NCBI GenBank assembly: GCA_016789485.1
Contig: JAEURE010000156.1
Span: 1 to 6,633 of the forward strand
DNA length: 6,633 bases
Source of the DNA: Anaerolineales bacterium
GTDB lineage: Bacteria > Chloroflexota > Anaerolineae > Anaerolineales > Villigracilaceae
Direction of reading: 5' to 3'
Shown here piece after piece: positions 5,935 to 6,633 of the stretch; the first letter of the stretch is position 1; each line of letters opens with the position of its first letter. Below the pieces are notes generated by a model. The model was not told the DNA's origin. It saw only the letters and a program-made list of their open reading frames with translations, and did not search any database. The translations under genes were made by a program, and so were the position numbers.

Positions 5935-6633
5935 TATCAAAGAGGAGAGTTTGCAATTGCTCGGGGCCGCCCAACACGGCGATCATGTCTCCCGAATGGA
6001 TCGGACTCTTGTCTGTTGGGTGCATTTCTGATTGGTGGTCGCGGCGCAGCAACACGATGTTGAGATGGTAATTGTCTTCCACGTAGCCGACAGTTTTATT
6101 TGCAAACGGCGCATCGCTGGAGACGGTTAGTCGGGCAAGGCTTAGCAGTTGGCCTTCCACTGAAATGGGATTGGTCACATCCACACCTGCAGCGGCGGCG
6201 GCGAAAACAGGAGCCGCCATTTCGGTGGCGCTCAAAGCAATGAATCCAAACTGATCTTGAAGCGCATGTGCAAAGTCATCATCGAAGATGCGGACCACTA
6301 CGCTGATCTTTGGATTCAAACTGCGGGCCTTCAACGCGATCTGCAAATTCATCGCATCGTTCTGGCTGGCCATGATAATTGTGCGCGCGTCTTTGATGTT
6401 CGCGGCTTCGAGCGCAGCGGGGCGGGTAGCGTCATCATGAATAACGGGGATGCCGAGGTTGCGGGCGGCGTTGAGCGTATCGGTATCTGCATTGAATTCG
6501 ATGACAGCAATTTGCTCGCCCATTTCATGTAATTTGAGCGCAACGCGATAGCCGAGATGTCCCAGCCCAACGAGGATGATGTGATTTCTTAAAGTGGAAG
6601 CGACAGCCATTTCCCATTCCTTGGTACGTGCGC
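5921..6633 (-). CDS. TrkA/RCK-type NAD-binding protein, probably 5' truncated
   Basis: A cytoplasmic regulator of potassium transport of the RCK (TrkA-N plus TrkA-C) type. Residues are counted from the ATG at 6610, which gives 229 aa. The Rossmann domain has GLGHLG at 15-20 and an acidic residue, Glu38, at the end of the second strand where the NAD ribose is held, then HDDAT (58-62) and MASQND (80-85). The RCK-C domain runs about 150-225 and ends with SGDMIAVLGG. RCK domains bind NAD(H) or nucleotides and gate K+ uptake systems or channels. The frame stays open through 6633 with no stop, reading ARTKEWE before the Met. This looks like the linker joining a membrane channel part to an RCK domain, so the true start may lie beyond the window. 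Alternatively, AAGGA 7 nt before the ATG at 6610 would make that a good start for a free-standing protein. It overlaps the following P-loop gene by 14 nt. Confidence 0.87.
   Translation of the reverse strand, partial: ARTKEWEMAVASTLRNHIILVGLGHLGYRVALKLHEMGEQIAVIEFNADTDTLNAARNLGIPVIHDDATRPAALEAANIKDARTIIMASQNDAMNLQIALKARSLNPKISVVVRIFDDDFAHALQDQFGFIALSATEMAAPVFAAAAAGVDVTNPISVEGQLLSLARLTVSSDAPFANKTVGYVEDNYHLNIVLLRRDHQSEMHPTDKSPIHSGDMIAVLGGPEQLQTLLFDNEGS

Noticed and set aside
5935..5940. In-frame TTG at 5940 as the start of the P-loop gene
   Set aside because: It adds only two residues, has no Shine-Dalgarno sequence, and is followed two codons later by an ATG, which is the simpler choice.

Overview
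This window looks like a piece of a bacterial chromosome with roughly balanced base composition. The style of the proteins suggests a Chloroflexota (Anaerolineae-like) bacterium: separate, fairly short SecD (452 aa) and SecF (304 aa), a lipoprotein-type M1 peptidase and a single-chain NAD-binding RCK protein. This assignment rests on remembered family resemblance, not on a search. I see no phage, insertion sequence, CRISPR array, tRNA or rRNA.

Layout. Positions 1-1076 (+) hold the 3' part of a glycerate 2-kinase gene (DUF4147/MOFRL family) whose 5' end lies outside the window. All other genes are on the minus strand. Reading in their direction of transcription (right to left) they are: an RCK/TrkA-type NAD-binding protein (from about 6610 or beyond the right edge down to 5921), a small P-loop NTPase of unknown function (5934-5569), a zinc metallopeptidase lipoprotein of family M1 (5572-4100), a possible 19-codon leader ORF (4080-4021), secD (4024-2666), secF (2642-1728), a strong intrinsic terminator (1700-1723) and a LysE-family exporter (1685-1077). 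The exporter and the glycerate kinase converge, with stop codons directly adjacent.

How the genes work together. The first three minus-strand genes overlap (14 nt, then a TTGA start/stop overlap), so they are very likely one translationally coupled operon. After a 75-bp gap, secD and secF (23 bp apart) form the proton-driven SecDF part of the Sec translocon. They may be served by read-through from the peptidase operon, by their own promoter (a perfect TATAAT at 4084-4079), or both. The terminator after secF closes that unit. It also stands directly in front of the LysE-type gene, which has no visible Shine-Dalgarno sequence.

Most of the window is ordinary housekeeping content. The parts most worth a second look are the secD leader (a short ORF with a ribosome site whose stop overlaps the secD start, sharing bases with a -10 box and two competing hairpins), the unidentified P-loop protein, and the terminator-blocked lysE start.
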